A stretch of DNA of 64,000 bases from Kerstersia similis (GTDB taxonomy: Bacteria; Pseudomonadota; Gammaproteobacteria; Burkholderiales; Burkholderiaceae_B): assembly GCF_965139615.1 (NCBI RefSeq), contig NZ_CBCSIQ010000008.1:1-64000 (forward strand). Reading direction: 5' to 3'. The translations under genes and the position numbers were made by a program. Of this stretch, positions 26,428-35,508 are shown piece after piece; positions within the stretch are counted from its first letter, which is position 1; every line of letters starts with the position of its first letter. The notes beneath the pieces are model-generated. The model was given only the letters and a program-made list of their open reading frames with translations, was not told the origin of the DNA and did no database searches.

Positions 26428-27312
26428 TCAGAACTGATTGGTTTGCTGCAGGGCCTGGATGCGCTCCGGGATGGGCGGGTNGGTGGCGAACAGCGCCGCG
26501 ATGCCCTTGCCGCCGGTAATGCCGGAAGCTTCAAAGTTCTTGGGCAGTTCGCCTGCGTCCACACCGCCCAGTCGGCGCAGGGCACGGATCATGGGCTCGC
26601 GGCCGCCCAGCAGGCGGGCCGAGCCGGCATCGGCGCGGAACTCGCGCTGGCGTGAGAACCACGCGACGATGATGGACGCCAGAATGCCGAACAGGATCTC
26701 ACAGACGATGGTGGTGACGAAATAGCCGATGCCACCGCCTTCACGGTCATTCTTCAGCAGTACGCGATCCACGAAGTAGGCGACGATGCGGGCGAAGAAA
26801 ACCACGAATGTGTTGACGACACCCTGGATCAGGGTAAGCGTCACCATGTCGCCATTGGCAATGTGCGCGACTTCATGCGCCAGCACCGCGGCGACTTCTT
26901 CTTCGGTCATGCTTTGCAGCAGCCCGGTCGAGACGGCGACCAGCGAATCATTGCGGAAGGCACCCGTGGCGAACGCATTGGGGGCGCCTTCATAGATGGC
27001 GACCTCGGGGCGGCCGATACCGGCGCGATCTGCCAGCTGGTGCACGGTTTCCACCAGCCAGGCTTCCCGGCCATTGGCGGGCGCCTGGGGGTCGATGACG
27101 CGCGCACCGGTGCTGAACTTGGCCATGGGCTTGCTGATCAGCAGCGAAATGATGGCGCCGGTAAAACCGACGACCAGCGAGAACACCAGGAGTGCGCCGA
27201 AATCGAGGCCTTGCTGTGTCATATAACGGTCCACCCCCAGCAGGCGCAAGGTGATGCTGAGGACGACAATGACTGCCAGGTTGGTCAGAAGAAATAGAGC
27301 AATTCGTTTCAT
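26428..27312 (-). CDS. htpX: Membrane protease HtpX homologue
   Basis: 294-residue inner-membrane zinc metalloprotease of family M48, which degrades misfolded membrane proteins. Two N-terminal helices (MKRIALFLLTNLAVIVVLSI and FGALLVFSLVVGFTGAIISL) precede the catalytic motif HEVAH (in AAVLAHEVAHIANGD) and the third zinc ligand in REFRADAGSARLLGG. Two further hydrophobic segments lie between. The undetermined base at 26481 falls in the codon before PPIPERI. Homologues usually have His there (THPPIPERI), which would need G at 26481 on the plus strand. The start MKRIALF at 27312 is the family N-terminus. Confidence 0.94.
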   Translation of the reverse strand: MKRIALFLLTNLAVIVVLSITLRLLGVDRYMTQQGLDFGALLVFSLVVGFTGAIISLLISKPMAKFSTGARVIDPQAPANGREAWLVETVHQLADRAGIGRPEVAIYEGAPNAFATGAFRNDSLVAVSTGLLQSMTEEEVAAVLAHEVAHIANGDMVTLTLIQGVVNTFVVFFARIVAYFVDRVLLKNDREGGGIGYFVTTIVCEILFGILASIIVAWFSRQREFRADAGSARLLGGREPMIRALRRLGGVDAGELPKNFEASGITGGKGIAALFATXPPIPERIQALQQTNQF

Positions 27313-27584
27313 GGCTTGGTTTCTGTTGTGCTTGAGTCGGACGGGCTCCCGCGTTGGACCCGTTACGGCTGGAAGTGTTCCGTGGCTGCGTTGGCGTGTC
27401 CAGTGGGCTGGATCATGTTTCCCGCTATGGATACGGCGGAAGCCTGAAGTCGCGGCCGTCAGGCCGGGGCGCTTCACGCGTGACACGGAGCAAGAGTATA
27501 GTAGGGCCGTTATGCCATTTTGCAATGGCATAGTCGCGCATTTTTGGGGCGGCTGCCCTTCATTTTTTTGGATTCCGCCGCAAT

Positions 27585-28577
27585 ATGCAGGCCTTGTGGA
27601 TGCTGCTGGCCTCGGCCATGTTTGCCCTGATGGGGGCGTTCGTCAAATTGTCCTCGGAACATGGCGCTTCGCTGGCACAGGTGGTGCTGTTGCGTGGCCT
27701 GCCGTCGGTGGTGTTCCTGTTGGTCTGGGCCAACATTCATCATTACAGCATTGCGCCCAAGCGCTGGAAGCCGCATGTACTGCGCAATCTGGCGGGTGTG
27801 AGTTCCATGTGGCTGGGTTTTTATGCCTTGTCGCAGCTCCCCTTGGCGACAGCGACCAGCCTCAGCTATACCGCGCCTCTTTTCATTGCTGTCTTTTTGA
27901 TGGTGTCGGACGGCAAAAGCCGTGACTGGCTGCGGATGCTGGCGGTATTGCTGGGGTTCGTCGGGGTCTTGGCGGTATTGCGCCCCAGCATCGGGCCGCA
28001 GCAGCTGGCGGCAGCGGGCGCCGGGCTGGCGTCCGGCGCACTGGCTGCCATCGCCATGCTGCAGATCCGGCAACTGGGGCGGGAAGGCGAGGCAGAATGG
28101 CGTACCGTGCTGTTCTTTTCCTGTGCGGTCTGTCTGAGCAGCGGTATCGGCCTGGGCATTACCGGCTGGGGGGAAACCGATTGGCAGGGCTGGCTGATGT
28201 TGCTGGGCGTGGGCAGCAGTGGCCTGGTGGGGCAACTGGCCATGACGCGTGCCTTTGGCTCAGGGGCTGCCTTGCTGACGGCAGCCTTGCAGTACACCAC
28301 TATCATCTTTTCGGCCCTGACCGGGATGGCCTTGTGGCAGGACACCCCTGACGCGATGGCCTGGGCGGGCATGATCGGCATCATTGCCGCTGGCTTGCTA
28401 TCGGCCTGGCGCACCATGGTGGAGAGCCGGCAGGCGCAAGCCAAGGCAGCAGCGGAAGCCGCTGCAATGGCAGCGGCTGCCAGTGCTTCCCAAGGCGCAG
28501 ATCAGGCCCTGCTGCAGGATGTCCCGGCCATAGAGACCGAACCCGGCGCACCTGCCGCCAGGGTGTCCTCCTCCTGA
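27585..28577 (+). CDS. EamA/DMT-family transporter
   Basis: 330-residue inner-membrane protein with two EamA repeats, about ten helices in all. Signs are the N-terminal WMLLASAMFALMGAFVKLSS, the segment YALSQLPLATATSLSYTAPLF ending helix 4, and its counterpart TRAFGSGAALLTAALQYTTI in the second half. An Ala/Gln/Glu-rich cytoplasmic tail of ~60 residues follows. Such proteins export amino acids or other metabolites; the substrate is not predictable. It ends three bases short of the end of the convergent phospholipase gene, with no terminator between them. Confidence 0.85.
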   Translation: MQALWMLLASAMFALMGAFVKLSSEHGASLAQVVLLRGLPSVVFLLVWANIHHYSIAPKRWKPHVLRNLAGVSSMWLGFYALSQLPLATATSLSYTAPLFIAVFLMVSDGKSRDWLRMLAVLLGFVGVLAVLRPSIGPQQLAAAGAGLASGALAAIAMLQIRQLGREGEAEWRTVLFFSCAVCLSSGIGLGITGWGETDWQGWLMLLGVGSSGLVGQLAMTRAFGSGAALLTAALQYTTIIFSALTGMALWQDTPDAMAWAGMIGIIAAGLLSAWRTMVESRQAQAKAAAEAAAMAAAASASQGADQALLQDVPAIETEPGAPAARVSSS

Positions 28578-28579
28578 TT

Positions 28580-30769
28580 TCAACCGGCGTTGCCCATGGC
28601 CGGGTCGCTGATGGCGTCCTTGCCGTTTTCGACACGCCCGGCAAAGCGCCGCTCCCAGCCGTCCAGCTCGGCGACGGTAACGCTGAAGTCATACCAGTGT
28701 CCACATGAGGACAGATCCCAATGCAGCGAGACCGGGGTTCCGTCCGGCGGAACGTCGATGTCGCGTCTTGCCTCATCTCCCAGGTAGGCGTTGGCACGGA
28801 TGGTGGCGTGGTAAGGAACGGCACTGCGATTGAGCAGTTCCAGATAGATATCACCGCTGGCGATGTCATAACAGACACGGACTTCCGGCGCGGGGATGCC
28901 GGGCAGCATTTGCTGATTGGTATTGCCACGGAAATGCCGGTGAAACCCGTTGGGGCCCAGTACCCAGAGGTCGTAGCGCCCGTTGTCCTGTTCTACCGTG
29001 TTCCAGAAACCATTGAGTTGCTTGCCGGCGCCGACGGTATAGCGACGTGGCAGGCGATCCAGGTGCAGCTTGTCATAGACATGGAAGACGCCGGCCTGGG
29101 TGCCGGTATTGGAGAACAGCAGCCAGATGCCTCCTGTCGAGGCTTCCACGCGTGCGCTGGTATGCATTTCATAAGGCAGTGCACGCGACGGACGAATGGC
29201 CAGGGGCTGAACCGGCGGCATCTGGCTGCTGGCCGACGGAACCGGCACAGGCAGTTTCAAGCCTTGTGACAGGCGGATGCGATCCACGGCTTCCTTTTCC
29301 AGCTTGACCAGTTCCGGCATGGGCCCGGTATTGGGGCTGCTGAAGTCGAAACAGCTGGTCAGATCGCCCATCACCGCCTGGCGCCAGGGGCTGATATTGG
29401 TCTCTGCCACGCCGAAGCGGGCTTCCAGAAAGCGCAGGACGGACGTATGGTCGAATGCCTGGGAATTGACCCAGCCACCCCGGCTCCAGGGGGAGACCAC
29501 ATACATGGGCACGCGCGGGCCCGGGCCATAGACCTTGCCATCCGCCTGGTCATGCGCGGAGGCCAGGCGATGATATTCGGCCGCGCTGTCTTCCGTCGAG
29601 TCACCGGCCAGGCTGCCGTCCGGATTCAGGGAGGGGGCTGCGGGCGAGGGGATATGGTCGAAAAAACCATCGTTCTCGTCGAAGTTGATCAAGAGCACGG
29701 TTTTGCTCCAGACGTCAGGGTTGGCCGTCAGGGCATCGAGCACTTCCGAGATATACCAGGCGCCTTGAATCGGGCTGGAAGGCAGCGGATGTTCGGAATA
29801 GAAGGCGGGGGCGACGATCCATGACACCTGCGGCAGCATGCCGCTGGCGATATCGTCGCGCAAGGCTTGCAGGAAGCCGCCGTCCGGCATGGTGTTGGCG
29901 ACACCTTTGTAGAGCGGATTGCCGGCGTCGAAAGCCGGTTGCCAGGCGGGGTAGGGCAAGCCGCTGCTGAGGTTGCCATGATCTTTATTGGCTTGCCGGT
30001 ATTGTTGAAAGCCTGCCAGTGGATTGTCGGTGAAGTTGTCGGGCAGGTTCTGGTAGAGCTTCCAGCTGACTCCGGCTTCCTGCAGGCGTTCCGGATAGGT
30101 ACGCCAAGTCCAGCCGCTGCGTGGAGAGTCCAGCGAATCGAAACGGTTCCGGGTAGAAGGGCCATTGCCCAGCCCGAAGGGGTCATTGGTGCCGCTCCAG
30201 TGGAACAGGCGGTTGGTATTGGTGCCGCCGTGAAAGGCGCAGTGGTAAGCGTCGCAAATGGTGAAAGCGTCAGCCAGGGCGGCCTGGAAGGCGACTTCCT
30301 GTTCCTGGTAGTAGCCCATGGAGCGGTCGGTTTTTTCCGCCGGCCATCGGCTCATGCGGCCACCATCCCAGGCTTGCTGGGCGTCTGGATAGTCGTGCGG
30401 CGTGCCGAGCACACGTTGCGCGTTGCCTTTTTCGCTATCCAGGTGATAGGGCATGACAATGCGTTTGCCGTTGGACTGTTCCCAGACGCTGCGGCCGTCC
30501 GGCAAGGGGATGGTGAAACGGTCGCCAAAGCCGCGTACGCCCGGCAGCGTGCCGAAGTAATGGTCAAAAGAGCGGTTTTCCTGCATCAGAATGACGACAT
30601 GTTCGACGTCACGGATGCTGCCGGTGCGATGATTGGCCGGAATGGCCAATGCCTTGCGGATGGCGGGTGGAAAGGCGGCGAGGGCAGCGCTGCCGCCAGC
30701 GCCGTAGAGGGTGCTGCGTAGGAAACTGCGCTTGTCGCGGGAAAAAGCCGGGTGTATTTCGTTGCTCAT
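28580..30769 (-). CDS. Phosphocholine-specific phospholipase C, paralogue 1
   Basis: 729-residue exported phospholipase C of the PlcH/PlcN type, cleaving phosphatidylcholine or sphingomyelin head groups. A Tat-like signal (DKRSFLRSTLYGAGGSAALAAF, with KR for the usual RR) starts at residue 12. The catalytic phosphoesterase domain shows ENRSFDHYFGTLPGVRGFG (64-82), HCAFHGGTNTNRLFHW (176-191) and FDENDGFFDH (362-371). Two DUF756-type C-terminal domains follow. The gene is very similar to its upstream neighbour, so a tandem duplication is likely. It has its own leader (30770-30913) with a hairpin resembling that before the phosphodiesterase gene at 35492. Confidence 0.92.
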   Translation of the reverse strand: MSNEIHPAFSRDKRSFLRSTLYGAGGSAALAAFPPAIRKALAIPANHRTGSIRDVEHVVILMQENRSFDHYFGTLPGVRGFGDRFTIPLPDGRSVWEQSNGKRIVMPYHLDSEKGNAQRVLGTPHDYPDAQQAWDGGRMSRWPAEKTDRSMGYYQEQEVAFQAALADAFTICDAYHCAFHGGTNTNRLFHWSGTNDPFGLGNGPSTRNRFDSLDSPRSGWTWRTYPERLQEAGVSWKLYQNLPDNFTDNPLAGFQQYRQANKDHGNLSSGLPYPAWQPAFDAGNPLYKGVANTMPDGGFLQALRDDIASGMLPQVSWIVAPAFYSEHPLPSSPIQGAWYISEVLDALTANPDVWSKTVLLINFDENDGFFDHIPSPAAPSLNPDGSLAGDSTEDSAAEYHRLASAHDQADGKVYGPGPRVPMYVVSPWSRGGWVNSQAFDHTSVLRFLEARFGVAETNISPWRQAVMGDLTSCFDFSSPNTGPMPELVKLEKEAVDRIRLSQGLKLPVPVPSASSQMPPVQPLAIRPSRALPYEMHTSARVEASTGGIWLLFSNTGTQAGVFHVYDKLHLDRLPRRYTVGAGKQLNGFWNTVEQDNGRYDLWVLGPNGFHRHFRGNTNQQMLPGIPAPEVRVCYDIASGDIYLELLNRSAVPYHATIRANAYLGDEARRDIDVPPDGTPVSLHWDLSSCGHWYDFSVTVAELDGWERRFAGRVENGKDAISDPAMGNAG

Positions 30770-30799
30770 TGTCGTAGGAAAAATGGCTGGAATGGACTG

Positions 30800-30899
30800 G
30801 AATGGGGCATGACTGGGTTCCTGGCACTATGGTCGGTGCCAGGGGTGAAGCAGGCATGACGGCAATGGCAAAAATCCTGATCGGCTAATCAAGGTTTTT
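30800..30899 (-). promoter_or_regulatory. Conserved leader element, copy B (before phospholipase 1)
   Basis: On the minus strand a hairpin AAAAACCTTGAT / ATCAGGATTTTT (30870-30899) is followed by a stretch with GTCATG and GCTTCACCCC, and then a second hairpin CTGGCAC / GTGCCAG. The first ~60 bases align with the leader at 35540-35608, same orientation, with roughly 70% identity by eye. It lies beyond the terminator of phospholipase 2, so it belongs to phospholipase 1. Confidence 0.5.
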
Positions 30900-30913
30900 G
30901 CGATTGATTGGCA

Positions 30914-30964
30914 TAAAAAAAGCAGGCGGCCAGAGCCGGCCTGAGGGGACGGGTGGCTGCCTGC
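30914..30964 (-). terminator. Terminator of phospholipase 2
   Basis: Minus-strand hairpin with outer stem GCAGGC / GCCTGC and an inner GGCC / GGCC pair, followed by a run of seven T. It lies about 97 bases after the phospholipase 2 stop codon. Confidence 0.75.
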
Positions 30965-31060
30965 AAAGCCGCCGCCGCCGTGATTGGCGGGTGCCTTTAC
31001 GGCGACGGTGGTAGGGGACGAATAAACAGTACGTTAGTCAGTGTGTGGCGACGGGCCCGA

Positions 31061-33238
31061 TCAGGCCTGGCCCATGGCCGGGTCGCTGATGGAATCGCGG
31101 CCGGTTTCCACGCGGCCGGCAAAGCGGCGCGACCAGCCCGGCAATGCGTCTATGGTGACGGTGAAGTCATACCAGTGTCCGCAATCCGACAGATCCCAGT
31201 GATGTTCCGCCAGGCTCAAGGCCGTCACATCCAGATCCAGGCCGGCATCGGTGAAGTAGGCATTTGCCTGGATGTGAGCGCGGAAATCGGTGTTGCCGCG
31301 GTTGAGCACCTGCAGATAGACATTGCCGTTGGCAATGTCGTAGCACACGCGGACTTCCGGATTGATGGCGTCTGGCAGCGCCAGGGCATTGACGTCACCC
31401 TGGAAGTGGCGGTGGAAACCGTTGGGCCCCAATACCCAGAGGTCGTAGGCGCCATTGTCCTGTTCGACGGTATTCCAGAAGCCGTTGAGCTGCTTGCCCG
31501 GTTCGACGGTGTAGCGGCGTGGAATGCGGTCCAGGTGTTTTTTGTCATAGACATGGAACACGCCAGCCTGGGTGCCGGTATTGGAGAACATCAGCCAGAT
31601 ACCGCCTGCCGAGACATCAGCGCGGGCGCTGGTGTGCATTTCGTAAGGCAGGGCGCGCGAGGGGCGGATGGCCAGGGGTTGCACGGGCAACGACTGGTTG
31701 TTCACGCTGGGCACGGGAACCTGGGGCAGACGGCCCTGAGTCGCGCGCAACTGATCGACGGCTTGCTTTTCCAGTTTGACCAGTTCGGGCAAGGGGCCGT
31801 TGTTCGGGGTGGAAAAGTCGAAACAGCTGGTCAGGTCACCCAGTACGGCACGGCGCCACGGGCTGATATTGGTTTCCGGAACACCGAAGCGGGCTTCCAG
31901 GAAACGCAGCACCGAAGTGTGGTCGAACGCCTGGGAGTTGACCCAGCCGCCACGGCTCCAGGGCGAGACGATATACATCGGAACGCGCGGGCCGGGTCCA
32001 TAGACCTTACCATCCACGCCGTCCTGTCGCGAGGCAACCAGGTGGTGATCCAGCGTCGAATCCACGGTGGTGTCGCCGATCAGCTGGCCGTCCGCGTCCA
32101 GCGACGGTGCAGCCGGAGGAGGCAGGTGGTCGAAGAAACCGTCGTTCTCGTCGAAGTTGATCAAGAGGACGGTTTTGCTCCAGATATCGGGGTTGGCCGT
32201 CAGGGCATCGAGCACTTCCGAGATATACCAGGCGCCCTGGATCGGGCTTGATGGGCCAGGGTGCTCGGAGTACGTGGCTGGGGCGACGATCCAGGACACC
32301 TGCGGCAAGGTGCCGCTGGCGACGTCATCCCGCAGCGCTTGCAGGAAACCGCCATCCGGCATGGTGTTGGCGACGCCCTTGTAGAGCGGGTTGGCGGCAT
32401 CGAATGCTGGTTCCCAGGCGGGATAGGGGCTGCCGTTGCTGCTATTGCCATGTTGCTCGTTGGCACGGCGGTACTGGCGGAATCCGGCCAGGGAGTTGTC
32501 CGTGAAGTTATCCGGCAGGTTTTGGTAAACCTTCCAGCTGACTCCGGCTTCCTGCAGGCGTTCCGGGTAGGTCGTCCAGGTCCAGCCACTGGTGGATGCG
32601 CCCAGCGAATCGTCCTGGTTCTGGGTGGATGGGCCACCATGCGTTCCTTGCGGGTCGTTGGTTCCCGTCCACAGGAAGAGGCGATTGGTATTGGTGCCGC
32701 CATGCGTGGAGCAGTGGTAGGCATCGCAGATCGTGAAGGCATCGGCCAGCGCCACCTGGAAGGCGACTTCCTGTTCCTGGAAGTAACCCATGGAAGTGTT
32801 GGTCTTGTGGCGCGGCCACTGATCCATGCGGCCGCTATCCCAGGCCTTTTGCGCATCCGGGTAGTTATGAGGCGTGCCGCTGACGCGTTGGGCGTTGCCC
32901 TGTTCGCTGTTCAGGTGATAGGGCAGGACAATGCGACTGCCATTGGATTGCTCCCAGACACTGCGGCCATCGGGCAGCGGAATGGTAATGCGGTCGCCAA
33001 AGCCGCGGACGCCGGGCAGCGTGCCGAAGTAGTTGTCGAAGGAGCGGTTCTCCTGCATCAGGATGACGACATATTCGACGTCATTGATGGTGCCGGTGCG
33101 GTTGTTGGCCGGAATGGCCAGTGCCTTGCGGATGGCCGGCGGGAAGGCGGCCAGGGCGACGCTGCCGCCAGCGCCGTACAGCGCGCTGCGCAGGAAGTGC
33201 CGCTTGGGGGCAGAAAGGGGGGCGTTTTTTTGTGCCAT
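31061..33238 (-). CDS. Phosphocholine-specific phospholipase C, paralogue 2
   Basis: 725-residue homologue of the previous gene with the same layout. It has a Tat-like signal (APKRHFLRSALYGAGGSVALAAF, given to its core KRHFLRSALYGAGG), ENRSFDNYFGTLPGVRGFG, HCSTHGGTNTNRLF, FDENDGFFDH, and the DUF756 repeats ending in SDPAMGQA. Note HCSTHGG against HCAFHGG and FDNYF against FDHYF near the active site, which may mean different lipid preferences. An ATG two codons upstream (33244) is an alternative start. The micro-lipoprotein gene ends only ~30 bases upstream, so it is probably the last gene of a three-gene unit with the phosphodiesterase. Confidence 0.92.
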   Translation of the reverse strand: MAQKNAPLSAPKRHFLRSALYGAGGSVALAAFPPAIRKALAIPANNRTGTINDVEYVVILMQENRSFDNYFGTLPGVRGFGDRITIPLPDGRSVWEQSNGSRIVLPYHLNSEQGNAQRVSGTPHNYPDAQKAWDSGRMDQWPRHKTNTSMGYFQEQEVAFQVALADAFTICDAYHCSTHGGTNTNRLFLWTGTNDPQGTHGGPSTQNQDDSLGASTSGWTWTTYPERLQEAGVSWKVYQNLPDNFTDNSLAGFRQYRRANEQHGNSSNGSPYPAWEPAFDAANPLYKGVANTMPDGGFLQALRDDVASGTLPQVSWIVAPATYSEHPGPSSPIQGAWYISEVLDALTANPDIWSKTVLLINFDENDGFFDHLPPPAAPSLDADGQLIGDTTVDSTLDHHLVASRQDGVDGKVYGPGPRVPMYIVSPWSRGGWVNSQAFDHTSVLRFLEARFGVPETNISPWRRAVLGDLTSCFDFSTPNNGPLPELVKLEKQAVDQLRATQGRLPQVPVPSVNNQSLPVQPLAIRPSRALPYEMHTSARADVSAGGIWLMFSNTGTQAGVFHVYDKKHLDRIPRRYTVEPGKQLNGFWNTVEQDNGAYDLWVLGPNGFHRHFQGDVNALALPDAINPEVRVCYDIANGNVYLQVLNRGNTDFRAHIQANAYFTDAGLDLDVTALSLAEHHWDLSDCGHWYDFTVTIDALPGWSRRFAGRVETGRDSISDPAMGQA

Positions 33239-33267
33239 GGTCATCGTATCTTGCTGTGGCAGTGCAA

Positions 33268-33480
33268 TCAGGGGGCGCAACGCAGGTCGGGGCGCGGGGT
33301 TTCCGGATCGGTGGGCTGCGTTGGCGTTTCACCTTCGCCGCCGTTGCCGTTGCCGTTTCCGCCGTCGTTATCGCTATCGCTGCCGCCGCCGCAGGCTGCC
33401 AGCAGGGTGACCAGTGCCATGGAAGCCAGGGCCATGGGAACCCGGCGCAGCCAGGCAGGGGTATGGAGGGAAAGGGTCAT
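33268..33480 (-). CDS. Micro-lipoprotein with Gly/Asn/Asp-rich linker
   Basis: 70-residue predicted lipoprotein. It has a signal peptide with lipobox LLAAC (Cys at about 30), then CGGGSDSDNDGGNGNGNGG and a Pro/Thr-rich end (ETPTQPTDPETPRPDL). No folded domain follows. The layout closely resembles the lipobox-plus-linker start of the neighbouring phosphodiesterase (CGSSNDSDSG...SEPETPQ), so it may be a duplicated and truncated N-terminus, or a small surface partner of the secreted enzymes. It sits in a tight series: 14 bases after the phosphodiesterase stop and ~30 before phospholipase 2. Function unknown. Confidence 0.65.
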   Translation of the reverse strand: MTLSLHTPAWLRRVPMALASMALVTLLAACGGGSDSDNDGGNGNGNGGEGETPTQPTDPETPRPDLRCAP

Positions 33481-33494
33481 GATCGTTGCTCGCT

Positions 33495-35492
33495 TTATTG
33501 CAGGAGTTCGCGCACGGATTTGCCGGACAGTGCCAGGGAACGGATTTCTTCTTCGCTCAGCGCGCGGTTCCAGAATGTGAGATCGGCGAAGTCCATGGTG
33601 TAGGCGCCCTTGTCATAGCTGCCCAGGACGTTGTAGGTACCCTTGCCATCTTCATTCAGGCCGAAGTGGGCGCCCAGCACGCCGGGCAGCTTGCTCAGAT
33701 CGACGGCGCCGGTTGAGGCGGAGCGCAGGCTCAGGCCATTGGTCGGGTCAAAGACTGCCGCCGTCATCTTTTTGTTGCGCTTGTCGATGCTGAGAAGCAG
33801 GTAGGCCCACTTGTTAGGCGTGAAATAGAAGCCATTCAAGTCGGTGCGACCGCTGCCGCCGATATTGAAGCGGATTTCATTGCCGTTCCATTGGGCGATG
33901 GTGATGCCAGGGTTGCCGCCGCTGTTGTAATCCTTGTTCGCAACGATGGGCTTGTCGTTGGCATCGCCCTTGGAGCGGTACCAGAGGCCGATCGTGATGG
34001 CGTCCACCGAATCCAAGGCACCTGCCGGGTATTCCAGCTTGTAGCCGCCGAGATTGATGTTTTCGTTGCGGCGGTCCAGGCGCTCGACGCGGAATGCCTT
34101 GCCGAAGGGGCCGTCATCCAGGAACACGGGCTGTTGCACGCCATCGAAAGGCACAACGTGGGTCTGGCCACCGATGTCATTGATGTTCTGGTTGAACGAG
34201 TAATACATCATGACGCCCGTTTTCAGGCTGGGCTGCAGCAGGACCGGCTTGGTGTAGGGAATCTGCGTGCTGATGGACAGCGCGTTGTCAGACGACCGGA
34301 TTTCATAGTTCAAGGTGTGCAAGCCGTCTTCCTCGAAGGCGAAACTGTCGTCGAGGTACTGCGTGGTGCCGGCGGGCAGGGTGGCCAGCAGGCTGCCGTC
34401 GCGGATGATGCTTACCTCTCCCGACTGCTCGCCTACCGTCGTCCAGGACAGGGTGATGCTCTTGTAGTCTTCAGCGGCAGTGGCGCGCGGGCGGCGCAGG
34501 GCGCTGGGCGCAGCCAGATTGCTACCCGACAGCGCGGGCAGGCTGGCGGCGGCGTCCAGGTGGGCGAGCACCGTGGGGGCCAGGTCGGCGGCCGAGGGCA
34601 AGGCGTCCCATTGGCTATCCCAGGCGGCACTCAGATCGACCGTCTCGGTCGATGCGCCCAGCATGGCGGGCAGATTGCTGGCGTAGAACGTGGTCTTGCT
34701 GCTGGTGCGAGGCAGGCCGTCATAATTGCCGCCATCTCCCAGGCCGGCAGCGCTGGTGACGATGACTTGCCAATCTTCATTGCTGTGCTGGCGCTGGCGT
34801 TCGCGGACGGCTTCCAGCAAGGTGCCCAGCGCCTTGTCGGTTTGTTCGACGGTGGCCTTGTAGGTGGCGCTGCTGGCCGGGCCGCGCAGATTGTTGAGCG
34901 GTGCGGCGTACTGGGCCATGACGATGTCATAGCCGGAGGCAATCATTTTACCGGCGGCATCAGTGACACAGGCATCGACCTGCGCGCAATCCGTCAGCGC
35001 GTCGAGATAGCCGGCATCCCGTTCAGCGGCCAGCAGGCTGGCCAGGCTGGCGCTATTGACTGCGCTGCCGGTCTTGCTGGCGGGCAACGTGGCCTTGACT
35101 TGCTCGAACAGGGTGGCGGTACGGCTTTGCTGGTTCAGAGCATCGGAACGGACGCCATGCACAGGGGCCCAGGAGCCGGTCAGCAGCGTGGCCCAGCCGG
35201 GGGTCAGCAGCGTCGGTTGCTGGGTGCCGGTTTCCAGGGTGCCACCGGTCCAGGCGCGGCTCAGGGAGAGCGATGCCAGGTTGGGCAGGCGATTCTGTTC
35301 GATGCCGGATTGCAGCGCATCGTAGCGGACGCCATCCATGCCGATCACCAGGGTTTTGGCCTGGGGCGGTGCTTGCGGCGTTTCCGGTTCCGAGGGCTGG
35401 CCCGAGTCAGAATCGTTGCTGGAACCGCAGCCAGCCAGGGCGAATGCGGCAACCAGGCAGGAAACCAGCTTCTTCATATGTGCGAGGGGCAT
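33495..35492 (-). CDS. Lipoprotein phosphodiesterase (alkaline phosphatase superfamily) with LamG-like domain
   Basis: 665-residue predicted lipoprotein. The start at 35492 has GGAG eight bases upstream; open frame continues back through the leader. The signal MKKLVSCLVAAFALAGC carries the lipobox. Residues ~45-310 resemble type I phosphodiesterases: TLVIGMDGVRYDAL (metal Asp), TPGWATLLTG (nucleophile Thr region) and a late ENLP-like part. A fibronectin-like stretch (YKSITLSWTTVGEQSGEVSI) follows. A C-terminal concanavalin/LamG-type domain includes GLWYRSKGDANDKPIVANKD and ADLTFWNRALSEEEIRSL. It probably hydrolyses an extracellular phosphodiester while binding a surface glycan; the substrate is not known. 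First gene of a unit with the micro-lipoprotein and phospholipase 2. Confidence 0.72.
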   Translation of the reverse strand: MPLAHMKKLVSCLVAAFALAGCGSSNDSDSGQPSEPETPQAPPQAKTLVIGMDGVRYDALQSGIEQNRLPNLASLSLSRAWTGGTLETGTQQPTLLTPGWATLLTGSWAPVHGVRSDALNQQSRTATLFEQVKATLPASKTGSAVNSASLASLLAAERDAGYLDALTDCAQVDACVTDAAGKMIASGYDIVMAQYAAPLNNLRGPASSATYKATVEQTDKALGTLLEAVRERQRQHSNEDWQVIVTSAAGLGDGGNYDGLPRTSSKTTFYASNLPAMLGASTETVDLSAAWDSQWDALPSAADLAPTVLAHLDAAASLPALSGSNLAAPSALRRPRATAAEDYKSITLSWTTVGEQSGEVSIIRDGSLLATLPAGTTQYLDDSFAFEEDGLHTLNYEIRSSDNALSISTQIPYTKPVLLQPSLKTGVMMYYSFNQNINDIGGQTHVVPFDGVQQPVFLDDGPFGKAFRVERLDRRNENINLGGYKLEYPAGALDSVDAITIGLWYRSKGDANDKPIVANKDYNSGGNPGITIAQWNGNEIRFNIGGSGRTDLNGFYFTPNKWAYLLLSIDKRNKKMTAAVFDPTNGLSLRSASTGAVDLSKLPGVLGAHFGLNEDGKGTYNVLGSYDKGAYTMDFADLTFWNRALSEEEIRSLALSGKSVRELLQ

Positions 35493-35508
35493 TTCTTCAT
35501 CTCCAATC

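Noticed and set aside
30609..30857. Short frame overlapping the phospholipase 1 start as an upstream regulatory ORF
   Set aside because: Weak similarity to the matching leader frame was noted, but no ribosome site is present; kept only as a remark under the leader finding.
33340..33400. Short repeats (CCGTTG-like hexamers) as a possible CRISPR or satellite array
   Set aside because: They encode the Gly/Asn/Asp linker of the micro-lipoprotein and have no spacer structure.
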